61,942 nt of DNA from NCBI GenBank assembly GCA_003599855.1, contig QZKG01000030.1, positions 1-61,942 of the forward strand, read 5' to 3'. A program made the translations under genes and the position numbers. This DNA comes from Gaiellales bacterium. GTDB lineage: Bacteria > Actinomycetota > Thermoleophilia > BMS3ABIN01. The notes under the pieces are model-generated. The model had not been told where the DNA came from and did not search any database. It saw nothing but the letters and a program-made list of their open reading frames with translations. Of this stretch, positions 8,419 to 16,991 are shown in pieces; within the stretch, counting starts at the first letter, position 1; each line of letters opens with the position of its first letter.

Positions 8419-10347
8419 ATGCCTGAGACCGCTGCGACGACGATAAGGCCCGCACGGGCTGTGCCGGTCATGCTGACGGCTTCCATGCTGCTATTGACGC
8501 TGCTCTGGGCCCTGGTGTTCCCCGGGCGCTCCCTGGCCATGACGCCGAGCGAGCCCGTCAGGGGGGTCTCCGGGGTGACGCCCGCGCAGCTTGAGGCGGA
8601 GCTGGCATCGGTCAATCCCGCGCACATCCACCCCGGGATAGCCAATCTTTACGTGGAATGGGGATACCGTTTCGGCATCCGCGCCGACATCGCCTTCGCC
8701 CAGATGCTCCATGAGACCAACTTCCTGCGCTACGGCGGCGACGTGCAGCCGCACCAGAACAACTTTGCCGGCATCGGCGCCACCGGCGGCGGCAATCCGG
8801 GGAATTCCTTCGTCAACGCCGAGGCCGGTGTGATCGCCCATTATGCGCACCTCGCCTGGTACGTCTTCCCGGGCCACCGGAACGAGTACTGCAACACGGG
8901 CTGGGATCCACGGCATTTCGGCACCGGCCACGCTGACAGCGTCGACGTCATCGGCGATCTTGCAGGCCGCTGGGCCGTCCCGGGCCATGGCTACGGCGAA
9001 GCCATCGCCCGCTACGCCACGCGCATCGGCACCCGTCCGGCCAGCGGCAGGAGGCTGGGAAGTTTCAACGAGACGCCCGGCACCGACCAGGGAGCGCTGG
9101 GCAGCGAATACTTCTTCAGCTGGTACGACTCCCTGCCGGCCAACGGCATGAAGGGCAACTGGATCATGGTGGGGAACCAGGGTTCAGGCGAGGCGACAGT
9201 GGAGATTTACATCAGCGGACGCAGGATGAATGACCCGGCGAACCCCGGCAACAGCTATTTCACCATCCCCGAGGGCGGGCGTGTCACCCCCTCCTTCCGC
9301 AGCGTCATGGGCGGGCCGGTGCGGGTGCTCTGCCTTACCGGGCAGCCGCTCATAGTCAGCCAGCGGGTCCTCTTCAGGGACAGCTTCAGCGAGGTCATGG
9401 GTATCCCGGCTTCTTCACTTTCCCGCTCCTGGGAGTTCACCTGGTATGACGCAGTGCCCCGAGACGGCATCGTCAACAACTGGATCCTCGTCTCAAACCC
9501 CGGCACGCAACCCGCGGATGTTGACATCATCGTTGCCGGCAACGTTGTGGCGAGATACTCAGAAGCCGACGGCAACCCGCTGGCTCCCGGCGCGACGGTG
9601 ACGCCACGCTTCCCGGGCCTGACCGGCGGCCCGGTCCTGGTGGTCTCCACCAACAACCAGCCCATAATCGCCAGCCAGCGGGTGCTGTACCGTGACAGCT
9701 TCAACGAAGTCACAGGTATGCCGTCGGAAAAGCTCGCCTCCGACTATCGCTTTACCTGGTACGACGCTGACAAGCTCAACGGGATGAACCGCTGCTGGGT
9801 CCTGGTGGCCAACCGCGGCCAGGAGCCGGCGGAAGTTGAGATTCGCGTCGGCGGACTGACGAAAGCCGTCTATGCGGCAGCCGGTGGCAACGCCATCCCG
9901 CCGGGAGGCATCGTCACCCCGGAGTTCCCTAGCCTGACTGATGGGCCCGTCCAGGTAGTTTCCACCAACGGGCAGCCGCTCCTCGCCTCCCAGCGCACCA
10001 TCTTCCGCGACAGCTTCGAGGAGAACCCGGGGACGCTGCCGGCCTCCCTGAGCGCCGACCAGTGGTTCACCTGGTATGATTCACGCCTGGTGGATTACAT
10101 GAGGGGAGACTGGCTGCTGGTCTCGAACCAGGGCACCGGCCAGGCGACAGTGGAGATCTACATCGGCGGCGTGAAGATGAACGACCCGGCCAACCCCGGC
10201 AATGACTGGTTCACCGTTCCCGAGGGCGGCAGGATCACGCCCCAGTTCGAGAACGTCATGGGCGGGCCGGTGCTGGTGAGGTCGGTGACAGGGCAACCGC
10301 TACTCACCAGCCAGCGCGTGCTGTTCAAGGAAGGGTTGAACCGGTAA
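8419..10347 (+). CDS. secreted N-acetylglucosaminidase-domain protein with four C-terminal repeats
   Basis: A signal peptide spans about residues 1-40 (basic start, hydrophobic 17-35, likely cleavage after SLA). A glucosaminidase-type lysozyme domain (about 55-215) follows, with the probable catalytic Glu99 in MLHETNF and the NNFAGIG motif. Residues 230-642 hold four repeats of about 105 residues (230-335, 336-441, 442-546, 547-642). Each begins (F/S)WYD, continues WI/LLVSN-G-A-VEIYI-G, then VTP-F-GGPV and SQRVLFRDSF. The repeats look like beta-sandwich surface modules. The enzyme probably cuts peptidoglycan glycan strands in the wall or anchors there. It is the only plus-strand gene for 50 kb and converges on the CDF gene. 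Confidence 0.85.
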   Translation: MPETAATTIRPARAVPVMLTASMLLLTLLWALVFPGRSLAMTPSEPVRGVSGVTPAQLEAELASVNPAHIHPGIANLYVEWGYRFGIRADIAFAQMLHETNFLRYGGDVQPHQNNFAGIGATGGGNPGNSFVNAEAGVIAHYAHLAWYVFPGHRNEYCNTGWDPRHFGTGHADSVDVIGDLAGRWAVPGHGYGEAIARYATRIGTRPASGRRLGSFNETPGTDQGALGSEYFFSWYDSLPANGMKGNWIMVGNQGSGEATVEIYISGRRMNDPANPGNSYFTIPEGGRVTPSFRSVMGGPVRVLCLTGQPLIVSQRVLFRDSFSEVMGIPASSLSRSWEFTWYDAVPRDGIVNNWILVSNPGTQPADVDIIVAGNVVARYSEADGNPLAPGATVTPRFPGLTGGPVLVVSTNNQPIIASQRVLYRDSFNEVTGMPSEKLASDYRFTWYDADKLNGMNRCWVLVANRGQEPAEVEIRVGGLTKAVYAAAGGNAIPPGGIVTPEFPSLTDGPVQVVSTNGQPLLASQRTIFRDSFEENPGTLPASLSADQWFTWYDSRLVDYMRGDWLLVSNQGTGQATVEIYIGGVKMNDPANPGNDWFTVPEGGRITPQFENVMGGPVLVRSVTGQPLLTSQRVLFKEGLNR

Positions 10348-10363
10348 GGCCTCGCCAGGCGCC

Positions 10364-11242
10364 TCAGCGTCCCGGCTCGATATGGACCACCACGTCGGTC
10401 TCCTCGCCGTACTCGTCCTTGAGGCGCCGCTCCACCACCGACGCTATCCGGTGGGATTTCCTGGTGGGCAGTTCCGGCTCCACCAGCAGGTGCAGGTCGA
10501 TCCAGTAGCCTGCTTCGCTGCCCCGGGTCCTGACCTTGTGGCAGCCCAGGATGCCCTTCTCATCGACGCTCAGGCAGACGCGCTCCACCTCCGCGGGATC
10601 GAGCACCGCGCGGTCCAGCAACACGATGGACGCCTCTTTCATTATCCTGATCGCGGCCACGGCGATGGCCCCGGCGATAAAGCCGCCGACGACGATGTCG
10701 ACGATGGCCAGACCGAAACGGGCAGCAAGCAGGCTGGCGATGACGGAAAAGGAGACATAGACGTCGCTCATGGTATGGCGCGAGTCCGCCACCAGGAAGG
10801 TGCTGGACAGCTTCTGTCCCTGCCGGCGCTCGAAATAGCTCACTCCGGTGTTCACCAGCATGGTGAACCCCATGGTCGCGAATGCCAGCGGACCGGCATC
10901 GGGCAGCGCCAGCGTCTCGGCGGTCAGGCGCCCGTAGACGCTCTCGACTATCTGGATGGCGGTCACCAGCAGCAGGACGACAATGCCGATGCTGGCAAAA
11001 GTCTCGAACTTGGCGTGGCCGTAGCTGTGGGTCTCATCACGGGGCCGGGCAGCCAGGGCGACGCCCACGAGACCGATGATGTTCGAGGAGCCATCCATGA
11101 GAGAATGGAAGGCGTCGGCGACCATGCTGATGGAATCCGCCCTGAGGCCCACCAGACCCTTCGCCAGCGCCACACCGAAATTGGCGATGAGCACCAGGAT
11201 CAGCACCTTCCGTATCCGGCGGTACCGCTCCGACGATTTCAA
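10364..11242 (-). CDS. cation diffusion facilitator (CDF) transporter
   Basis: A proton-driven exporter of divalent metals (Zn, Fe, Mn or Co). Residues 12-200 hold about six membrane segments. The metal site is visible: D43, H46, D50 in segment 2 (ADAFHSLMD) and D153, H156, D160 in segment 5 (ADSRHTMSD). HSYGH at 72-76 is a family mark. A cytosolic C-terminal domain (about 205-292) ends in VVVHIEP. The codon at 11242 is TTG with a weak ribosome site. Eleven codons upstream in frame, GGAGG stands 7 bases before an ATC codon, so the true start is uncertain. The metal cannot be told from sequence. Confidence 0.9.
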   Translation of the reverse strand: MKSSERYRRIRKVLILVLIANFGVALAKGLVGLRADSISMVADAFHSLMDGSSNIIGLVGVALAARPRDETHSYGHAKFETFASIGIVVLLLVTAIQIVESVYGRLTAETLALPDAGPLAFATMGFTMLVNTGVSYFERRQGQKLSSTFLVADSRHTMSDVYVSFSVIASLLAARFGLAIVDIVVGGFIAGAIAVAAIRIMKEASIVLLDRAVLDPAEVERVCLSVDEKGILGCHKVRTRGSEAGYWIDLHLLVEPELPTRKSHRIASVVERRLKDEYGEETDVVVHIEPGR

Positions 11243-11327
11243 GATCGTCGCCGCTGATTTGATGACCTGACCTCCACCAGTTCGCGGAGCTCCGGCGCCA
11301 GCGCGCCGGCCGCCCCGATCTCGAGCC

Positions 11328-12302
11328 CTAGTCTACAACATCCGGCACACTGTTCCCGCCGCCTCCCCTGTTCCCGAACAAGATGCCGTAGGCAGCCAGC
11401 CCGGCGACCCCCATGGCGATGGCGAACCAGAAAGTCACCAGCCTGATGAGCAGGGTGGCAGCCACAGCATCGGTACGATCCAGGCCGCCGTTTATGAACA
11501 GGCCGGTCATGCTGCCCTCAGCCACACCCAGACCGCCGGGTATCATCGCCAGCGCGCCCGCCAGCGTCGCCGTGACGAAGACGAAGGTGACCAGCAGCAG
11601 GTCCACCTCGAGGCCGAGCGCTCTGAGCAGCAGCCACGACGCGACACACTCTGTGAACCACCCGGCAGTACTGAGGGTCACCGCGGGCAGCAGCCGCCCC
11701 AGCCTCAGCAGGATGTAAGACGACTCATAGAATTCCTCCAGGTGATGGGCGACCCGGCTCAAGAAGGGCACATGCTCGGCGGCCGCCAGCAGCCTGAGGC
11801 AGAGCCGGCGCCACTGGACGACCGCGACGAAGACGACCACCAGGGCGATGGTGACCGCCAGGATATCCCTGCCCCAGCCGTACGCCAGGGCGCCGAAGCT
11901 TCCCAGGATGACGATACCGATGACATCGGTCAGCCGTTCCGCCACGATGACGGGAGCCGTACGGCTCACCTTAACCCCGGCGTAGTCCCGGAGGAGGAAT
12001 GACTTCATGACCTCGCCCAGTTTGGCAGGCGAGATGGACATGGTCAGTCCGGAGAAGAAGATGATGAAGCTGGGCCGCACCGGGATGCTGACACCCACCG
12101 CCCTGATCAAGTACTCCCACTTCAGGAACCTGATCAGGTAATTGAATAGCACCAGGCCCAAGGCCACCGGCAGCACCGCCCAGCGGAAGGAGCCGAACAC
12201 TTCCCGGAGTGAATCCAGGTCGGCATAAAAGCCCATGACGATGTAGATGGCGACGCCGAGGATTATGCCGATTATCAGGTTTCGCCGCAGTCGTCCGGGC
12301 AT
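11328..12302 (-). CDS. lysylphosphatidylglycerol synthase/UPF0104-type flippase-like membrane protein
   Basis: An integral membrane protein of 324 residues with about eight hydrophobic segments. It carries the marks of the LPG_synthase_TM family (AglD, MprF N-domain): SPAKLGEVMKS near 95, AERLTDVIG near 125, and PGGLGVAEGS near 262. Members either move or modify lipid-linked substrates; there is no cytosolic transferase domain here, so only the membrane part is present. It follows the DUF362 gene by 16 bases, so the two are probably co-transcribed. The substrate is unknown. Confidence 0.8.
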   Translation of the reverse strand: MPGRLRRNLIIGIILGVAIYIVMGFYADLDSLREVFGSFRWAVLPVALGLVLFNYLIRFLKWEYLIRAVGVSIPVRPSFIIFFSGLTMSISPAKLGEVMKSFLLRDYAGVKVSRTAPVIVAERLTDVIGIVILGSFGALAYGWGRDILAVTIALVVVFVAVVQWRRLCLRLLAAAEHVPFLSRVAHHLEEFYESSYILLRLGRLLPAVTLSTAGWFTECVASWLLLRALGLEVDLLLVTFVFVTATLAGALAMIPGGLGVAEGSMTGLFINGGLDRTDAVAATLLIRLVTFWFAIAMGVAGLAAYGILFGNRGGGGNSVPDVVD

Positions 12303-12318
12303 AGCCGTGCTTTCCGCG

Positions 12319-13503
12319 TCAGCCCTCGCCGCGCGCCAGGCTCATGACGCGCCTGAAGGCGCCCATGCCCAGGAGCGCGGCGGCGGCTGCAGCGATAAGG
12401 GGCGACTTGCCCGGTCCCTGGCTCTCGAGCCCGGCGCCCTCCGGCAGATAGCCTTGCAGCATCTGGCCCCACTTCGTCTCAGCCATGCGGGAAAGCCTGG
12501 GCCAGCCCACCCAGGGATACCAGAAGTAATCGAAATAGGCCCTGGTCGCCAGCTTGCCTCCCGCAGGCGGCATGCCCGTGAGCTTCTTGAATGGACGCCC
12601 CAGGCCGCCGTGCGGCTGCGCCCCAGAAGGTCCCTGGAAGTGGAAATCCACCTCCCGGATATCCGCGCCTTCGACATCGATCCCTGCGATCTCCCCGCAT
12701 CCCAGGCCGCGCTCGTGGGCCATGCGGATATAACCTATCCCCATGGGGTCGAAACCCATCATCCTCGCCGCGACGGCATCGACGGCGACCAGGTCCGACC
12801 CGGCGATTATATAGTCCTTCTCGTAAGGCATGAGGGCGCGTGGCCCGGGACCGTCACCGCAGAAGGTGCCGTCCATCACTGCGAACAACCCGGCGTGCAA
12901 CTCCTGCCGGATAGCCAGCAGGTCCACCAGGACCTCATGCATGCTGCCTTGCGCCGCCGGGCAATGTCCGTCAAGAAGCCCGGCGGCGGCGCTCCTGACC
13001 GCTCCGGAGGTCATGGTGAGCGCGTGGGTCTTGAGAGTCGGCATGAGGATCAGACTCGAACCCATCAGCGTGCCGGGGATGCTCAAGCCTCCATCACCAA
13101 AGACATCGGCCAGCGCCCGCAGCTCCACCCCCGGTTCGTGGCGGACCCGCTCCGCAGGATCATCCCCGCCCCGGCTGAAAGAGAGGCCATACTTCCCGGC
13201 GGCGGCTGCAAGCCCGTTGTTCATCAGGCCCCTGCCCCCGCCTGCGCTCCCGGGACAGTCCCCGGCTGAAACGATTGAATCGACAGCGCGCCCGTCATCG
13301 GCAAGGGCTTTCAGCACCCCCTCCAGCTGCCAAGGCGTTGTCGAACATGCCGGATACCAGAGATCCCATGATATGTCCGCCTGCAGGCAGATCCTGGCTG
13401 AGTCTCCCAGCGACTCTTCATACCCGGCCATGCGCATCAATCTGCCGTAATCCTCCATCACCGTTTCCGGTGAAGTCTTCAGGACAGCTACCTTGGGCCT
13501 CAT
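12319..13503 (-). CDS. DUF362 domain protein
   Basis: 394 residues, beginning MRPKVAVLKT. The DUF362 pattern is seen: an early VAVLKTSPETV strand, a Gly/Ser-rich turn GDCPGSAGGG, LMPTLKTH near 155, and VAVDAVAARMMGFDP near 235-250. A short hydrophobic, Ala-rich segment near residue 370 may be a membrane tail. No ferredoxin Cys clusters are present, unlike many DUF362 members. Function is unknown. ATG at 13503 is preferred over the TTG one codon before it because AAAGGAG lies 5 bases upstream of the ATG. It sits 24 bases after recN. Confidence 0.75.
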   Translation of the reverse strand: MRPKVAVLKTSPETVMEDYGRLMRMAGYEESLGDSARICLQADISWDLWYPACSTTPWQLEGVLKALADDGRAVDSIVSAGDCPGSAGGGRGLMNNGLAAAAGKYGLSFSRGGDDPAERVRHEPGVELRALADVFGDGGLSIPGTLMGSSLILMPTLKTHALTMTSGAVRSAAAGLLDGHCPAAQGSMHEVLVDLLAIRQELHAGLFAVMDGTFCGDGPGPRALMPYEKDYIIAGSDLVAVDAVAARMMGFDPMGIGYIRMAHERGLGCGEIAGIDVEGADIREVDFHFQGPSGAQPHGGLGRPFKKLTGMPPAGGKLATRAYFDYFWYPWVGWPRLSRMAETKWGQMLQGYLPEGAGLESQGPGKSPLIAAAAAALLGMGAFRRVMSLARGEG

Positions 13504-13527
13504 CAAAGCTCCTTTATGTAAATTCGT

Positions 13528-15228
13528 TCAGACCGACGCCGAACGTTCCAGCAGGCTGGCTGCGTGCCCCCTCGCCTGGGAATCTGAAGGGTCTGATCCC
13601 ATCATGCGACAAAGTTCGTCCACGATCCCTTCACCGTCCAACCGCCTCACCCCTGTCTCGGTGACACCGCTGGCGGCGGCGCTGTTCTTGATGACGCTGA
13701 AATGGGCATCGGCGAAACAGGCGATCTGGGCAAGATGGGTGATGCAGATCACCTGGGATCCAGCCGCCAGCCCTTTCAGCTTCTGGCCCACGGCGGTCCC
13801 GGTCTCGCCGCCGATGCCGGCGTCGATCTCGTCGAAGACCAGCGTCGGCGCCCCGGCACTGCCCGAGATAGCGCTCTTGACGGCCAGCATCACCCGGGAG
13901 AGCTCGCCCCCGGAGGCCGTGTCCGCCAGCGGGGCTGCCGGCATCCCCGGGTTGAAGCTGACAAGGAATTCCACCAGGTCCGCGCCGCTGGCGGTCAGAT
14001 GGTCCACTCCCAGGGCGTCATCGCCCTCGAGCTGCTTCAGGGAGATGCTGAAGAGAGTGCTGTCGAACGCCAGCTCGCCCAAGTGCCCCTGCGCCTCATC
14101 CTCAAGCCTGACAGCAGCCTTGCGCCGTGCCTGCCGCAACTCTAGCGCCAGCGAGACGAGCTCGGCCTCGGTCCGGTCCAGCTCTTCTCTCAGGCTGGTC
14201 TCGTCAGAGTCGCAAGCGGCGGCTGTCTCCAGCTTGACCGCTGCGGCCTCGCCGTAAGAGAGCACTTCCTCAAGAGATGGACCGTACTTGCGCTTCAGCT
14301 GTGCCAGCAGCTCCAGCCGCTCCTCCACCTCCTGGAGCCGCTGCGGGTCATCCACCACAGCCCCGGCGTAATCCCTCGCCTCGCGGCCGAGGTCCTCCAG
14401 CTCGAAGACACAGTCCTGCAGCCTGCCGGCGATGCTCTCCACCCCGGCATCGATCTCCGCGCTCTCCTGCAGCGCAGGCAGAAGGCGTGACAGTTGTTCC
14501 TTGACGCTGTCGCCCCCGGCGCCGTCCAGCAAGGCTTCACCCAGGGCGCCCGCCGCGGACTTGAGCTCTGCAGCCTTCAGCAGCATCGTTTTTTCCCGCT
14601 CGAGCTCGCCGTCTTCCCCGGCGCGGGCGCCCGCCGCCTTTATCTCAGCCAGCTGGAATTCGAGCAGTTCCAGCTCGCGCTGCCGCAATCGGGAGTCCTG
14701 CGTCAGGGCTTCCAGCCTGGCGGCGGCTTCCAGCCTCTGCTCGTAAAGCAGTCGGTATTCCTCGCGCATGTCCGTCACTTCGCTTCCGGCATACGTATCG
14801 AGGATGTCCGCCTGCCTGTCAGCCATCATCAGGCTGCGCTGCTCGTGCTGGGCTGAAAAGGCCATGAGCCCTGAGGCCAGCTCCCTGAGCACAGCCACGG
14901 TCGCGCCCCGGCCGCACACATATGCACGGCTGCGGCCGCCGGGCAAAAGCCTGCGGCTCACCGAGAGCGCTTCGCCGGGGATCAGGTCCAGGCCGGGCAC
15001 TGCCGCCGTCATCCCCTCTGTATCAAAAACAGCCTCGACGAAAGCCTCATCCTCGCCGGGCCTGATCATGCCGCTGTCTGCGCGGCTCCCCAGCAGCAGG
15101 GCGATGGCCCGCGCCAGCAGGGTCTTGCCAGCCCCGGTCTCACCAGTGATCACGTTCAGGCCCGGCTCGAACCGTATGGAAGCGTCAGGGATGACGGCCA
15201 GGTTCCTGATATTGAGCTCAGCTAGCAA
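13528..15228 (-). CDS. recN: DNA repair protein RecN
   Basis: An SMC-like ATPase that acts early in double-strand break repair. Walker A GETGAGKT is at 29-36. The ABC signature SGGELSRVMLA and Walker B TLVFDEIDAGIGG lie in the C-terminal third, and the middle (about 150-380) is Leu/Glu/Arg-rich coiled coil. The length of 566 is normal. The start is TTG with AAGG 6 bases upstream, inside the end of nadK, which stops 2 bases before. The nadK-recN pairing is widespread in bacteria. Confidence 0.95.
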   Translation of the reverse strand: MLAELNIRNLAVIPDASIRFEPGLNVITGETGAGKTLLARAIALLLGSRADSGMIRPGEDEAFVEAVFDTEGMTAAVPGLDLIPGEALSVSRRLLPGGRSRAYVCGRGATVAVLRELASGLMAFSAQHEQRSLMMADRQADILDTYAGSEVTDMREEYRLLYEQRLEAAARLEALTQDSRLRQRELELLEFQLAEIKAAGARAGEDGELEREKTMLLKAAELKSAAGALGEALLDGAGGDSVKEQLSRLLPALQESAEIDAGVESIAGRLQDCVFELEDLGREARDYAGAVVDDPQRLQEVEERLELLAQLKRKYGPSLEEVLSYGEAAAVKLETAAACDSDETSLREELDRTEAELVSLALELRQARRKAAVRLEDEAQGHLGELAFDSTLFSISLKQLEGDDALGVDHLTASGADLVEFLVSFNPGMPAAPLADTASGGELSRVMLAVKSAISGSAGAPTLVFDEIDAGIGGETGTAVGQKLKGLAAGSQVICITHLAQIACFADAHFSVIKNSAAASGVTETGVRRLDGEGIVDELCRMMGSDPSDSQARGHAASLLERSASV

Positions 15229-15230
15229 GC

Positions 15231-16097
15231 CTAACCTTCGGATCCCCGCGCGGGCCTGATGAACTTGTCCCGCAGTTTCTGGTAGAAATTGGCACCCGGG
15301 AGCTGCAGCAGCCTCGCCTTGAGCGGGGATATCGCCGCGTCGATGCTGCTGCCCGGCGCCAGGTCGCCGCAGCTCCGTCCATCGACGTACACCGAGGCCA
15401 CCGCGCTGATCGATTCGTTGCGGATGGTCACCTGGTCGCCGGGGGCGGTCACCAGGGGCCGCGAGCAGAGGCTGTGCGGGGCGATGGCGGTTACCACCAT
15501 GGCGTCCAGCCTCAGTGAAATCAACGGGCCCCCCGTGGCCAGGTTATAGGCGGTCGAGCCGGCGGCGGTAGCCACCACCAGGCCGTCACATGACATGGAG
15601 GCAAGGTCCACCCCGGCGATACTGTAGCCCAGGCGGATGATCGAGCCGCCGTCAGGCTTGTGTACCACGACGTCGTTGAAAGCCAGAAACTTCTCGCCCC
15701 GCAGATCCAGCTCGACGAGGCTCAGTTCGAAAGTCTCGTATTCCCCAGCGAGCACCGAGTTAATGCCGCTGTCGATGCCGGATGGTTCCACCGCGGAGAG
15801 AAAACCGACGCGTCCGAAGTTCACGCCGAACACCGGCACCTGCATGCCGGGAAAATGGTTGAAGGCCCTGAGGATGGTCCCGTCACCGCCGAGAGCCAGG
15901 CAGATATCCGGCTGCGAACCCTTGAGCGACGCCAGCGCGGTCACGCCCTCGCCGGGAGGATCCAGGGAATATTTCTCTATCTCGCTGTCGGGGAGGAAGA
16001 TCTTGATGGAGCGTTGGCGGCAGATATCGATCACCCTGAGCAGGGCCCCCCGGGTCTCTTCAGAACGGCGATGGGTGATTACCGCTACCTTTTTCAG
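15231..16097 (-). CDS. nadK: NAD kinase, probable CTG start codon
   Basis: Phosphorylates NAD to NADP. The GGDGT active-site motif is at about 70-74, FGVNFGRVGFL and DGLVVATAAGSTAYNLATGG follow, and VTAIAPHSL lies further on. The first ATG/GTG/TTG in frame is GTG at 16034, which would remove the conserved first strand. Upstream and in frame, CTG at 16097 starts LKKVAVITHRR, the normal NAD kinase N-terminus, with AAGGGAG exactly 6 bases before it. Between the tlyA stop (16131) and the GTG there is no ATG, GTG or TTG in this frame. CTG initiation is therefore inferred; the product is 288 residues. Confidence 0.9.
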   Translation of the reverse strand: MKKVAVITHRRSEETRGALLRVIDICRQRSIKIFLPDSEIEKYSLDPPGEGVTALASLKGSQPDICLALGGDGTILRAFNHFPGMQVPVFGVNFGRVGFLSAVEPSGIDSGINSVLAGEYETFELSLVELDLRGEKFLAFNDVVVHKPDGGSIIRLGYSIAGVDLASMSCDGLVVATAAGSTAYNLATGGPLISLRLDAMVVTAIAPHSLCSRPLVTAPGDQVTIRNESISAVASVYVDGRSCGDLAPGSSIDAAISPLKARLLQLPGANFYQKLRDKFIRPARGSEG

Positions 16098-16130
16098 CAG
16101 ATGCTCCCTTCGTCGTCTGGCTACGACCAG

Positions 16131-16991
16131 TCAGCCACTCCGTCCGCCCCGGAGCCCTTCCTCCAGGCGCCCGACCACCCGGTCGATGGTCTCGTCCCTG
16201 TCCGGTTCATGCCCGCGGGGGCCGGTCCGGCCTTTTTCCCTGAGGTGGATGAGGTACTCTATGTTGCCGCTCGGTCCCGGCACACCGGAATCGGTCAATC
16301 CCAGCACCCGGCAACCAGACGCTTCAGCGAAGTCCCAGACCTCTCTCAGCACCCGCCTGTGGACCTCAGGTTCGCGCACCACGCCGCCCTTGCCGACCTG
16401 GCCACGGCCGGCCTCGAACTGCGGCTTGACCAAAGCGACGATCTCAAAACCCGGACTCAGACATTTTATCACAGCGTTCAGCACTTTCTTAAGGGAGATG
16501 AACGACAGGTCCAGGGTGGCCACTTCGGGACGGTAGGGCAGCATCCCCGCAGTCAGGTAGCGGGCATTGGTGCGCTCCAGAACCGTCACGCGCCGGTCGC
16601 CGCGCAGCCCCCAGTCCAGCTGGCCGTAACCCACATCCACGGCGACCACGCCTGCGGCGCCGTGCCTGAGCAGGCAATCCGTGAAACCGCCGGTTGAAGC
16701 GCCGGCGTCGAGCGCGGTCCTGCCCGCCACATCGAAGTCGAACTCGGCAAAGGCCCGCTCCAGCTTGAGGCCGCCGCGCGATACGTATCCTTCGCTGCGG
16801 GCGACCTGTATCTCGGCGTCGGGGGCGACCTGCGAGCCCGCCTTGAGGTCCTTCCGCCCTCCAACCGTCACCTGGCCAGCCATGACAGCCGCAGCTGCCC
16901 TGGAGCGCGAAGAAAAAAATCCCCGCTCCACGAGGATCGTATCCAGTCTCTGTTTCCTGCTGCCCGGCTGCGGTGGCTTGTCGGCCGTCAT
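16131..16991 (-). CDS. tlyA: TlyA family rRNA (cytidine-2'-O)-methyltransferase / haemolysin-like
   Basis: An N-terminal S4 RNA-binding domain (about 15-75) is followed by an FtsJ-like SAM methyltransferase domain with DAGASTGGFTD near 95-105, VAVDVGYGQLDW, and LDLSFISL. TlyA methylates 16S and 23S rRNA and affects capreomycin sensitivity. The ATG at 16991 overlaps the dxs stop as TGATG; a GTG one codon earlier is possible. The dxs-tlyA-nadK-recN order is the common Gram-positive arrangement. Confidence 0.93.
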   Translation of the reverse strand: MTADKPPQPGSRKQRLDTILVERGFFSSRSRAAAAVMAGQVTVGGRKDLKAGSQVAPDAEIQVARSEGYVSRGGLKLERAFAEFDFDVAGRTALDAGASTGGFTDCLLRHGAAGVVAVDVGYGQLDWGLRGDRRVTVLERTNARYLTAGMLPYRPEVATLDLSFISLKKVLNAVIKCLSPGFEIVALVKPQFEAGRGQVGKGGVVREPEVHRRVLREVWDFAEASGCRVLGLTDSGVPGPSGNIEYLIHLREKGRTGPRGHEPDRDETIDRVVGRLEEGLRGGRSG

